28,929 bases of DNA from assembly GCA_014904845.1 (NCBI GenBank), contig MU119682.1, forward strand, positions 1-28,929, given 5' to 3'. Positions 1 through 10,751 of the stretch are shown here, piece by piece. How positions within the stretch are numbered: the first letter of the stretch is position 1; every line of letters begins with the position of its first letter. The position numbers and the translations under genes were made by a program. The notes below the pieces were generated by a model. That model saw only the letters and a list, made by a program, of their open reading frames with translations, ran no database searches and was not told the DNA's origin. The stretch comes from Acephala macrosclerotiorum (lineage: Eukaryota > Ascomycota > Leotiomycetes > Helotiales > Mollisiaceae).

Positions 1-485
1 TTTTTTATTTGTACTTTGAAATAATTAATATTTAAAAACTTTTTTAAAATTTTATTAAAAATTAATTTTATTATAATATTTATCGAATTATTTTAATTAT
101 TAATTTATTTAATTTTTTACAATTTTTTTTATTCGTATAATTATTATAAAACTATAATATTAATTATTAAATACTTTTTTTTAATCGTTTTAAATTTAAT
201 TAAATACTTATAAAATAAATATAAATCGATATAAACGATTATTAAAATATTAAAAAAATCGAATTATTTTATAATTATATTTATAATAAATTTAATTATT
301 ATTATTATTATATTAATTTTTTTTATTATTTTATATATTTTTAAAATTAATACGTTTTTAATAATTCGTTTCTTTTTAATAGAATTATAATAAATAAATA
401 AATTTTGAATTTTAAATTTTTTATTATTTTTTTTATTTTTATTTATAAAAACGATTTTATATTTAATTTAAAAATTAAAATTTTT

Positions 486-675
486 ATTATTTATAAACGA
501 TTTATCGATAAAAACGAAAAATTTTATTATTAATAAATTTATAATAATATATTTGAATTTTTAATTTAAATTTTTAATTTATTATTTATAAATGATTTAT
601 CGATGAAAATGAAAACTTTTATTATTAATAAACTTATAATAATATATTTGAATTTTTAATTTAAATTTTTAATTT
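486..675. repeat. 95-bp tandem duplication
   Basis: Two adjacent 95-bp units, 486-580 and 581-675, are identical except at five positions. A third unit begins at 676 but diverges within ten bases. All five differences are transitions. At two sites the first copy has CG where the second has TG. At one site the first has TA where the second has TG. At two sites the first has T where the second has C before T. Because the shared sequence is already AT-biased, the duplication probably post-dates most of the mutation. At 95 bp each, the copies are also shorter than the several hundred bases normally needed to trigger RIP in Neurospora. Confidence 0.9.
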
Positions 676-3600
676 ATTATTTTAATTTTTTATTTAATAT
701 AATAATTTTATTTTTAATCGAATTTTAATATTAAATAATAATAAATAAATTGAAAATTGTTTTAAATTAACAAATTATAATAATATAAATATTTCGAATA
801 TATTATTTTTTATATTTAATTTGTATATTTAATAAATTGAAATTTATTAATTTCAGTTTTTTATTTTAATTTTTTTATTATAATTAAATTATTTTTTTAT
901 ATTAAATTAATATATATTTATTAAAAATCAATAAAATTTCTAATATAAAAATTATTTTAAATTTTATTACGAATTTGATTTTTTTAAATTAATTTTTTTC
1001 GAGATTAAAAATTTTTTTTTTATTAATATAAACGTATTGTTTATTTATATTTTAATAACGTTAAATTTTTTTTTTAATTATAATCAAAAAACAAAAATCG
1101 TATATAAATGTAATTATTAATAATTTTTTTTTATAATATTTATAATATATAATTTATTAATATATTTTCGTTTTTATTATTTTATATAGTAATTTTAAAA
1201 TTATTATAATAATATTTAATAAATAGAAATAATAAATTTATTTTAATAAATACGCGAATATTAATCGTTGAAAATTAATTATTAATTATATATATATTTA
1301 TATAATATTATAAAATTATATTTTATTTATTTTATTTGAAAATTGAATTAAAAAAAATATTAATACGATAATAATTTATTAATTAGTTTTTTAAATAATT
1401 GAAAATTATATAAAAAAAAAAAGTTTTTTTTATTATTATACTTTTAAATTATTAATTTTAATTTTTCGTACGAATTATTAATAATTTTACTTTTAATTTT
1501 ATTAATTAATCTCGAATTGAAAATACGAATATTAATATATTTAATAAAATCGAATTTAATAAATTAAAAAAAAATTTTTGCGATTAAATTATCGATTTTT
1601 TTTAATTGAAATTTTTTGAATAATATTTTAAATATAATAATTACATTTTTTTTTTTTGTAATTATAATAAAAAAAATTTATTGAATTTTTTTTTATTTAT
1701 TATAAATATTATAAATATTTTATTTTTATTTTTAATAATAATAATAAATATATTATCGAGATTTTTATTATTGTTTTTATTTTTAATAAATTAATAATAT
1801 TTATTTTATCGTAGTTTTTTATCGAATATTTTTTTATTATTACGTAATTTTTTTAATCGTTTTCAATTGTATCGTTTTATTAGTAATTTATTATTTAAAT
1901 TTTTTTAATTTAATTTATTAAACAAAAAAAATATAAAAAATATTTTTTTTATATAATATAATTTGATTATTATCGAACGAAATTTAATCGATTTATAAAA
2001 TATATTAATTATATATATTTTTTTATTCGTTATTAATAATTTGTATAATTTTTTTTAAATTTTTTTTTTATTAAATGCGTACGTTTAAAAAAATTAATAA
2101 ATTCAAAATAAATTTCGTATTTCAATTATTTTTTATTATAAACGTATTTATAATTTAACGTTCGACGTATAAACGTTATATTTTTTTAGTAATTACGCGC
2201 ATTGTTTCAATTTTTTTAATTACTAATAAAAATAATACGTTTTTAGCAATTATTTTAAAATATATTTTAAAAATTAATAATATTAATACAATTTTATTTA
2301 ATTTTATTAAATCGTTTATTATTTTAATTATTATTTACAAAATTAATTTTTTATTAATTTATTTATTAATAAAATCGTTTTAAATAATCTTATAAATTTA
2401 TTATAATAAAATGTAATATTTTTTTATTTTTTTAATTTCAATTATTATTGTTTTTATATACTATTAAAACTTTATAAACGAAATTTTTTTTTTTATATTA
2501 TAAATGAAATAATTTAATAGTTTTTAATATATATCGATTTAATATATTTAAAAAATATTTTATATTATTTTTATAAATATATTTTCCAAAGATTTAATTA
2601 TTTAAAATATTGTTATTAAATTTACTATTTATAATATCGATTTTTTATTTAAATATAAAATATTAATAATAATAAAATAATTAAATTTATAATTATTTTA
2701 TAGAATAAATTTGAATTTTTTAAATAATTTATCGTATATTTAATAATAATAATAATATTTAATAAAATATTAAATATATTTAATATTTATATTATAATTT
2801 ACGTATTAAATTTTTTTTAATAAACGTTATATCGATAAATAATCGAATTGTCGATATAATTATTATAATTCGATTTTAATAAAATAATTTCAAATTAAAT
2901 TTTTTTTTATTAATATAATAATTTTTATAAATATTTTTATTTTTATACAATTAAAATAATTTTATTTTTTATAATAATATAATTTTTTTATTAAATCGAA
3001 TTTTGTAAATATTAATTATTAATATATTTAATTAAATTTTATTATTTATTTTTTATAATACTTGAAATTGTAATTAATTAATAATTAATATTTTTATAAT
3101 TTTATTATTTAATATAATTTTTTAAAAAGTTTTAAATAAATAATAATTTTTGAATATAAATATTAAATTTTTATTGAATTATTATAATAATAAATTAAAT
3201 AAATTTTTTTTATAATAATATAATAAATAAATTAATCGTTTAAAATAATTATTATTTGAATATTATTAATTTTTTTAAATTTAATAAAATATATTTTATT
3301 TTCGTTTTTTATTTTTATATTTATTAATAATTAATCGATTTTTTCGATTTTATAATTTTTTAAAAAACTTTTTATATTTTTATATTTAATAAGAAAATTT
3401 TAATAATAAATCGTTATAATATTACGATTAATAATATATTGAATATATTATCGAAATTTAAAATATATTTATTATTGTTTTTTTATTATATATTTTATTG
3501 ATTAATAATTTAATTTATTATAAATATAAATTTTTTTTTAATAATTACAATTCGCGCGATAATTATTACTATTTCGAAATAATTTTTTATTTTTTTTATC

Positions 3601-3727
3601 GAATCGAAAAAATCGAAAAATTGAAATTAATTTGTATTTACGTTTTTTATTACGTTTTTCATATGTTTAATCGATTTAATTTTAATTAATCTTATTATAA
3701 TTTTCTTTGTTTTTTTAGAAATTATAA

Positions 3728-3785
3728 TTGAAATTAGTATTATATTATTACGCTTTTTATAAACGTATTATAATACTAATTACAA
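3728..3785. repeat. Long imperfect hairpin
   Basis: The arms 3732-3744 and 3769-3781 are perfect reverse complements over 13 bp. Beyond one A/A mismatch, 3 further outer pairs (3728-3730 with 3783-3785) extend the stem. Inside, TACG at 3749-3752 pairs with CGTA at 3764-3767 across an 11-base loop, after a small asymmetric bulge. A stem this long that includes non-A/T pairs (G737/C776, and the inner CG pairs) is unlikely to be only composition. It could be the footprint of a small inverted-repeat element or a snap-back left by replication. No flanking target duplication is evident. Confidence 0.6.
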
Positions 3786-5041
3786 ATCGTAATTTAATAT
3801 AAACGCTTTTAAATATATTTATAAATTTATAAAATATAAAATTATATTTTTCAATATTTTTATAAATATTAATAATTTGATTTTGAAAATTATACTTTGT
3901 ATAATATTTATTCGATAAATTATATTAAATTTATTGAAATTAATTGAAAAATAATTAAAAAAAATTTTAATTTAATTTTCGATTAATTAATAATAATAAT
4001 TCGTAGTAATATAATTTCTTTTTATAAGAATATATACAATTATCAATTTTCGTTTATTTCGAAATATATTCGAATTATATTTATTATTATTATAAAATTA
4101 TAATTTTTTTTTGCGATTTTGTCGTAATAAAATAAATTCGTACAATTTTTAAATATAATAAAAAATATTTTATTATATTAATTTTTTAATAATTTAATTT
4201 TAAAATAATAATTATAAAAAATTTGTAATTTAATATTAAAAATATTAAATAATTTTTTATTGTATTTTTTATTATTATTAATATATATTTTTATTAAAAT
4301 TTGTATTTTTTTAATTTTATAAATTATTTTATTAATATATTAATTAATAAAATTATCGATTTAAAAATTAAATATTTAGAAATTATATATTAAAATATTG
4401 TATATTCGAATTTCGAATTTCGTAAAATTAAATATTTAAAATGTTTAAAATTCAAAAATATTGTAATTGTAAAAATAAATTGTTTTAATAAATAATATTA
4501 TTTCGAGTAATTTTTTTTCCAATATTAATTGAATTTTATTTAAAATAAATATAAAATTTGCTTTTATTTATTAATTAATTTATTATTTTTTTTTTTCAAT
4601 TTATTTATAGTATTTTTTTTTATTTGTAATAATTTTTTCGAGTATTTTTAATAATTATATTTTTCGTTCGCGTAATATATTTTACAATTCTCGAATAAAA
4701 ATTAATATTATTTTAAAAAAAAAATTTTTCGTTTATTTATTGAAATTATTTTTAAAATATTTTTATATAGTATAATTTGTGTATTCGTTTTATTTGTAAT
4801 ATTTAATATTGAATACGATAAATATATCGATTGTTATTTTGTTTAAATTTTTATTTTTTATATTAATAAATAAATTTTATATTTTATTTCTTTGAATATT
4901 ATTTCAACGAATAAAAATAATTAATTTTATAAATGGTTTTACAAGTAATTCGAACGTTTTAATAGAGTAAATAATAAAAGTAAATAAAAAAGTAAATATA
5001 AAAACGAATATTAAAACGAATATAAAAACGAGTAAACGTTT

Positions 5042-5071
5042 TCGAAAAATAAATATTTTTCGATTAATCGA
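5042..5071. repeat. Overlapping palindromes
   Basis: Bases 5042-5050 and 5055-5063 form a perfect 9-bp stem around a 4-base loop. Overlapping its right arm, 5060-5071 is a perfect 12-bp palindrome, TCGATTAATCGA. They lie in the G-over-C block, where several other CG-anchored inverted motifs occur. No function can be assigned. Confidence 0.6.
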
Positions 5072-5324
5072 TTCGATAAATGTTTTCAATGAGCGTTTGA
5101 TTGAATATTTGCGATAAACGTTTTTATAGAGCGTTTTTCAATAGTAATTTGAAAAGGTTTCGTGTAATTGTAATATAATATCGATATATTGTTCGATCGA
5201 TTAATTCGAAGTTGTAAAATGTAAATATAATTAAAATGAAAAATAGAAAATAATATTGATTTATATAGTATTTAAAATCAAATAATAAATAGAATAATCC
5301 AATTAATTATTTGATCGAGCTTTT

Positions 5325-5346
5325 CGTAAAATGATATTATTTTACG
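5325..5346. repeat. 8-bp stem, 6-base loop hairpin
   Basis: CGTAAAAT at 5325-5332 is the exact reverse complement of 5339-5346, with the loop GATATT between. No T-run or adjoining gene makes it a terminator. It is recorded as an isolated inverted repeat. Confidence 0.55.
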
Positions 5347-5900
5347 TAATAAATATAGATTTGAATTAATTATTCAAAGGTACGAACTTTTCTATAGTTG
5401 ATCTTTTTAAGTTTTCGAAAAACAATTAAATATTTTAATCTCGTTTCTACAAAAAAAAATAATAAAATTTTTTTATAATTCGATAATATTTAATAATATT
5501 CGATCGAGATTTTTTAGTACTTTTTATAATAAATTTATTAATATTTTTAATTTATTGTATTTCGTTTTTTTTTAAATAAATTTTTATTAATTTGTAATTA
5601 AAAACAATTATTAATTAATATTAATATTATATTAAAAATATTATATAATTAATAATATAATTTAAACGTACGTAAAATTTTTCTTTGAATTTTAATATAT
5701 GTATTGATTTATAATTGATTAAAATTATTTAAAAAATAAAACTCGAAATATAAAAATTTTATTTTGAAAATAAAAATAAAACAATACTAATTATATACGA
5801 TTTCGAATTGTACGTAAATATTATATAATATTTGTTTCGATAATAATAATTAAATATATATTTTTTTACGTATAATATAAAACGTTAAAAATAATTATAA

Positions 5901-5977
5901 ATAAATTAAATAAATTAAATAAATTAAATAAATTAAATAAATTAAATAAATTAAATAAATTAAATAAATTAAATAAA
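5901..5977. repeat. 9-bp tandem array
   Basis: Eight perfect head-to-tail copies of ATAAATTAA run from 5901 to 5972, followed by a 5-base partial copy. The perfection of the copies means recent slippage or active homogenisation. It sits at the border between the moderately and the extremely depleted parts of the window. Confidence 0.95.
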
Positions 5978-7104
5978 AACGAAATAAATAAAAAAAATAT
6001 AAAATTAATAAAATATTACGTTTTACATTTTTTAATTATATTTTTTATAAAAGAAATATTTTTTAATTTAAATAATTATAATTTTAATATTATTTTATTT
6101 AATAAAATTTCAATTAATAATTTTATTATTTTAAAAATATTATTTAAAATACGTTTAATATTTTTATTAATACTTTTAATAAAGTTTATAATTTAATATT
6201 TTTTTTTTATATTTTATAAATATTAAAATAATTAATCGTAATTTTTAATTATTTATTTTTAAATTTTTTTTTTTTTTTATAAAATTTAATTAATTATAAA
6301 TTAATTTAAAATTTTTTTTTAAATAATTAAAAAAATTATATTAATATTTTTATTTTATATTTATAATAAATTTTAAAAAAAAATTTAATATTATATTTTA
6401 TTTATTAATATAAACGATTTATATTATTATATTCGATTTTAAATAATAATTTAAAAAATTAAAAAATTTATAAAAAAAGTTTTTTTTAATTTTATTTTAA
6501 TTTTTAAAAATAAAAAAAATTAATTCGATTTTTATTATAAATAATTTAAATAATATTATATAATAATTATTTCAATTGTATTTTATTATAAAATTCGAAT
6601 TTAAAAATAATATAATTAATATTAAAAAATTAATTTATAAAAAAAAAATAATAAATAATTTTTATTTAAAATAATATATAATAAAAAAAATATTTATTTA
6701 AAAAATAATAATAATATTAAATTTATTTTATTATTAAAAATTAATACAAATATAATAATTAAATTTATAAAAAATTAAATATTTTTTTATTTAAAACAAT
6801 TTATTAAAATAAAAAAATTAATTTTTTTAAATTAATAATAAATTAATATTTTTTTATAAAATATTAATTTTATATTTATTTAATTAATTTTATAATTTTT
6901 TCAAAATTTAAATTTATATGTGAAATTTGTATTATAATATTTTAATAATTTTATAATTTTGTTTAAATATTTAAAAATTTTATAATTAAATAAAATATAA
7001 TAATTTAAAAAAAAATTAATAAAAAATAATAATAAAATTCGTTTATTATTAATATTAAAATTGTTTTTATAATTAATAAATATTTATTCAACGTTTAAAA
7101 TTTT

Positions 7105-7512
7105 AATATTAAAAAAAAAAATAATAAATAAAAATAAAATAATATAAAAAATTCATTTTTAAAAAAATTAAAACTTTTAATTAAATTTATATTATTTTTT
7201 ATTTTATATATAAAATTTATTAATATAATTATAATTATAATTTTTATTTTTTAATTATTAATAATTAATCGATTTTTATATTTATATATTTTTTTGTTTT
7301 TATTTTTTTTTATTTAATATAATTTTCTTTAAAAACAATTAAATTATTAATATTAATTATATTAATTATATTATTATAAATCGATTTCAATTTATTAATT
7401 TTCGATTTAATAATTTCAAATTATATAAAAATATAAAAAAATAAATTAAATTTAAAAATATTAAAAATATTTTAATTTCGATTTTAAATTCGAATAATAA
7501 ATTAATAATATT
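7105..7512 (+). repeat. Dispersed repeat, left inverted copy
   Basis: The reverse complement of this 0.4-kb stretch aligns along its length with 16425-16842. Landmarks match in order: the poly-T tract with TTTATTTATTATT, the ATAATTATAATTATAAT block, the segment with two CGATTT-type motifs near 7380-7410, and TTTCGATTTTAAATT near 7475-7490. Agreement is near-perfect over the segment around 7330-7440; overall identity looks high by eye, with small indels in the A/T tracts. The match may continue more weakly to about 7690. Being both duplicated and RIP-like, it is the expected substrate of RIP, probably a transposon fragment of unknown family. Confidence 0.8.
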
Positions 7513-9100
7513 TATTTTATTTTATAAATAATTAATAAATATAAAATTAATATTATTATATAAATTAATTTAATATTTAAAAATTTAAAAAATATTTAAT
7601 TGATTTTATAATAAAATTTAAAAATAAATTATATATTTATAATATATATTATATAAAAAAATAAATAAAAACTATAGAATTATTTTATTAAATTAAAAAA
7701 ATATTTAATAATATTAATTAATTTTAATATAATAAATGCAATTTTTATTAAAAAATTTAATAATAATTAATTTTTTATTATTTTTATATATAATAAAATA
7801 AAATTAATATAAATATATATTATTATTTAAATTTAAAAATAAAATTACAAATTGTTTTATTTATTTTAAAAAAATTTTTAAACGTTAAAATAAAAATTAA
7901 ATAATTAAACGATTAGAAAATAATAATAAAAAATATATATAATTAATAAATTTTATAAAAAAATTTAAAAAAAAATTTAATTAAAAATTTATTAAATTAT
8001 ATTTATTAAAAATAAATAATTTATTCAAATAATTAAAATAAATTATTTAAAAAAAATATAATTTTAATTTTAATTTTTAATTAAAAATAATTAAATATAT
8101 ATATTATTTTTATTTTTAATTATATTATTTTATAATTAATATATTATTATTCGTAATATAATATAATAAAAAATTTAATTATAATTATATTAAAAATTTC
8201 GATTTTATTATTTATTATTATAATTTTAATAAAAATTAAAAAAATTAAAATAAAATTTTTAATTACATATAAAAAAATTATTTTATATAAATTTTTAAAA
8301 TTAAATAATTATATTATTTAAATAATTTCAATTAAAAAAATTAGATTTTTTTTTTTAAAATAAATTTATTTTAAAAAAACAAATATAAATACAAATTTCA
8401 ATAATTTATAAATTATTTTATAAATTTAATTAAATTATTAATTTTTATTTTAATATTTTTATTTAATTTAAATTATAAAAAAAAACAATTAATAATAAAA
8501 AATTATTTTATTATTATTTATTTTCGATTATTTAAAATTGAATTTATTTAAATTAATTTATTTTTTTATTTTATAATAATTTTTTATTTTTTAATTATAT
8601 TTTCAATTTATAATTATTAAATCGTTTTATTATTTTTATATAAATTATTAATTGAATTTTTAATATAATTTTTTTTTATTAAATTCAATTAAAATATTTT
8701 TTAATCGAATAATTTTTTTAAATAATAAAAAAAGAATTATATTTAAATATTAATAATAAAATCAATTTATTTAATTATTATTTTTAATAATTAAATTTTT
8801 TAAACGTTATTAATTTATTAAAAAAAATTTATTTAATTTAATTGAAAAAAATTACAAAATCGAATATTATATATTATTTAATACGAAAAACGAATTCGAA
8901 AAACAATAAAAATATTTATAATATTTTTATTTTCAAAAAATTATATTTATTTTATTTATTAAAAATAAATTTAATTATTTTTTATTTATTTATTTAATTG
9001 TATTTTTAATAATTTTTTAATTTTTTTGATTCGATTTTTTTTATATTAAATTTATTATTAATATATATAAATATTTTTTTTTTTTGTTTTATTTTGTATT

Positions 9101-9105
<5 letters not shown>

Positions 9106-9133
<28 letters not shown>
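9106..9133. repeat. (AT)n microsatellite
   Basis: About fourteen uninterrupted AT dinucleotides run on to a TTTTC. It is a simple slippage product in A/T-only DNA. Confidence 0.95.
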
Positions 9134-9136
<3 letters not shown>

Positions 9137-9460
9137 CAATTATATAAATTTAAATAAATTTTTTAAATTTTAAATATTTAAACAATTTATAAATTATTTA
9201 TAATAAATATAATAAAAAATAATAATATAAAAAAATAAAATTTTAATACAAAATAAAATATAAACGAAAATAAAATATTTGAATAATTATAAATTATTTA
9301 TAAAAAAATAAATATTTTCAATTAAATATAGTATTATAAAAAAAATTATATAATATAAAATATAATAAAAAATTTACTAGTTTAAATAATAAAAAAAAAT
9401 CGATTTTTATAAAATTTTAAATTTTTTAATATTAATATTTTTATTTTTTTATTCAAAAAA

Positions 9461-9483
9461 TATTATTATTATTATTATTATTT
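9461..9483. repeat. (TAT)n microsatellite
   Basis: Roughly seven TAT triplets occur in a row after a run of A. It is simple sequence with no other information. Confidence 0.9.
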
Positions 9484-10088
9484 ATATTAATAATTTTATT
9501 ATTAATAATAATTTACGAGAAAATATTAATATTATTAAAAAAATTTTTAATTTTTATTTTTATATATTCAATTTTAATATATATTATTTTTATTTAAATA
9601 TATAAATTATATAAAAAAAAAAATATTTTTTTTATTTTTTATAAATAATTTATAAATAATCTTTTTTAAAAATTAATAATATATCGATTTATTTTATAAT
9701 TAATATTTTAATAAAATTAATAATTTAATTAATTTTAATTAAAAAAATTATTAAATATTACTTTTTTTTCAATAAATATATTAATTTATTATTAATTTTT
9801 TTTATATATATTATATTAATTATTATTTGATTCGTTTTAAATTTAATTAAAAAATATATAAAAATAATATTTTTGTTTTAATATATTTAAAATATATTTA
9901 ATATACATTTAATTTTTCAAAAATCGATTTAATTATTCGAATATTATATTAATTTTAATTAAATTCAAAATTAAAATATTAAATAATTAATATTATTATA
10001 TATTTGTAACGTAAAACTATTAATTATTAATTAATTTATAATTTTATTTTCGTTTTATAAAATTAAATATATTAAATAAACGAATATT

Positions 10089-10292
10089 ATAAATATAATA
10101 ATAATTTAATAATTATATATAATATTAATTTTAAATGAATTAATATTATTTTATTAAAATTAAAATTATATTTTTTAATTTTTATACGTTTTTTTTAAAA
10201 AATTAATTATAATTAAACGAATATAATTAAAATTATTTTATATTTTTATTTTTAATTTATTATTAATAATAAATATTTTTAATAATATTAAT
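10089..10292 (+). repeat. Dispersed repeat, first direct copy
   Basis: This 204-bp segment recurs in the same orientation at 15600-15802. Both contain the ordered blocks ATAAATATAATAATAATTTA, TAATTTTTA(T)ACG/CGCG followed by a T-run, AATTAAACGAATATAATTAA and TTATTATTAATAATAAATAT. Differences are scattered substitutions (for example GAATTAAT against AAATTAAT) and small indels in homopolymers. An ATTTTCGTT motif upstream of both copies suggests the homology begins somewhat earlier, with an indel between. The family is not recognisable. Confidence 0.85.
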
Positions 10293-10731
10293 ATTAATTA
10301 ATAATTGTTTTTTATTTACAAAATAATAAAATTTCGATTTAAAAAAAATTATATTATATTTTTTGAATATTATTAAATTATAAAATTCTTTTTATAATAA
10401 AATTTTTTTAAATATTTTAAATATATTAAAAAAAAATTATAATATATTTTTAAATATTATTGAATTATAAAATTTTTTTTTTTTGTAAAAACGAAATTTT
10501 AATATTATATAAATAATTAATTAAATTATTATATTTATTATTTAATCAAAATATTATTTAAAATTTTTTTATTTATATTTTTAATAAATATAATTTTATA
10601 CGTTTATTATATAATTTGAAAATATAATAATAATATTTTAATTATATTACGAATTTTAATTTTTTTAAATTCGAATTAAATCGAATTTAAATAATAAAAT
10701 AATATTTGAAATAAAATTAAAATATAATTAT

Positions 10732-10751
10732 AAAAAAAAAAAAAAAAAAAA
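10732..10751. repeat. 20-base poly(A) tract
   Basis: Twenty consecutive A residues are followed by seven T. It could be a relic of a poly(A)-tailed element, but in DNA of this composition it could equally be simple expansion. Confidence 0.8.

Larger units (their letters stand above)
1..4890. other. AT-rich RIP-like DNA, no gene seen
   Basis: This stretch is made almost wholly of A and T, with stops in every frame. The surviving C and G bases are mostly paired as CG, while GC is essentially missing and CA/TG are rare. Such a pattern is what RIP leaves in ascomycete repeats: CpA becomes TpA on either strand and CpG is spared. No reading frame longer than about 60 codons occurs, and those that do are low-complexity runs of F, I, Y, K and N. 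I infer old, mutated transposon DNA. A general mutational drift to A+T is the alternative, but it would not spare CG selectively. Internal structure worth separate entries is the tandem duplication near 486 and the hairpin near 3728. Confidence 0.75.
4890..5460. other. Less eroded, G-over-C block
   Basis: Composition shifts here. G outside CG is frequent (GAG, GGT, TTG, AAAAGG), whereas C outside CG stays uncommon. The imbalance suggests that C-to-T change struck mainly one strand, sparing the C residues of the other, as happens when RIP acts on one strand in a given cycle. The block also holds several palindromes. A 61-codon minus-strand frame (5089 back to 4904) crosses it, but its product is a string of F, I, L and V caused by a 12-bp AAAACGAATATT-like repeat at about 4997-5037, so I do not call a gene. 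Confidence 0.5.

Noticed and set aside
3498..3689. 63-codon plus-strand open frame
   Set aside because: The peptide is low-complexity F, Y, N, I and K encoded by A/T DNA with RIP-like composition. There is no family resemblance, and frames of this size are expected by chance in 29 kb.
4904..5089. 61-codon minus-strand frame resembling a membrane peptide
   Set aside because: The hydrophobic F/I/V/L run comes from an imperfect 12-bp A/T repeat read on the minus strand. There is no supporting context.
5325..5346. Intrinsic terminator
   Set aside because: The hairpin is A/T-rich, has no adjoining gene and no T-run in the right place. The host is inferred to be eukaryotic.
10732..10751. Poly(A) tail of a LINE element
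   Set aside because: No upstream coding remnant and no target-site duplication could be seen. Simple A expansion is sufficient.
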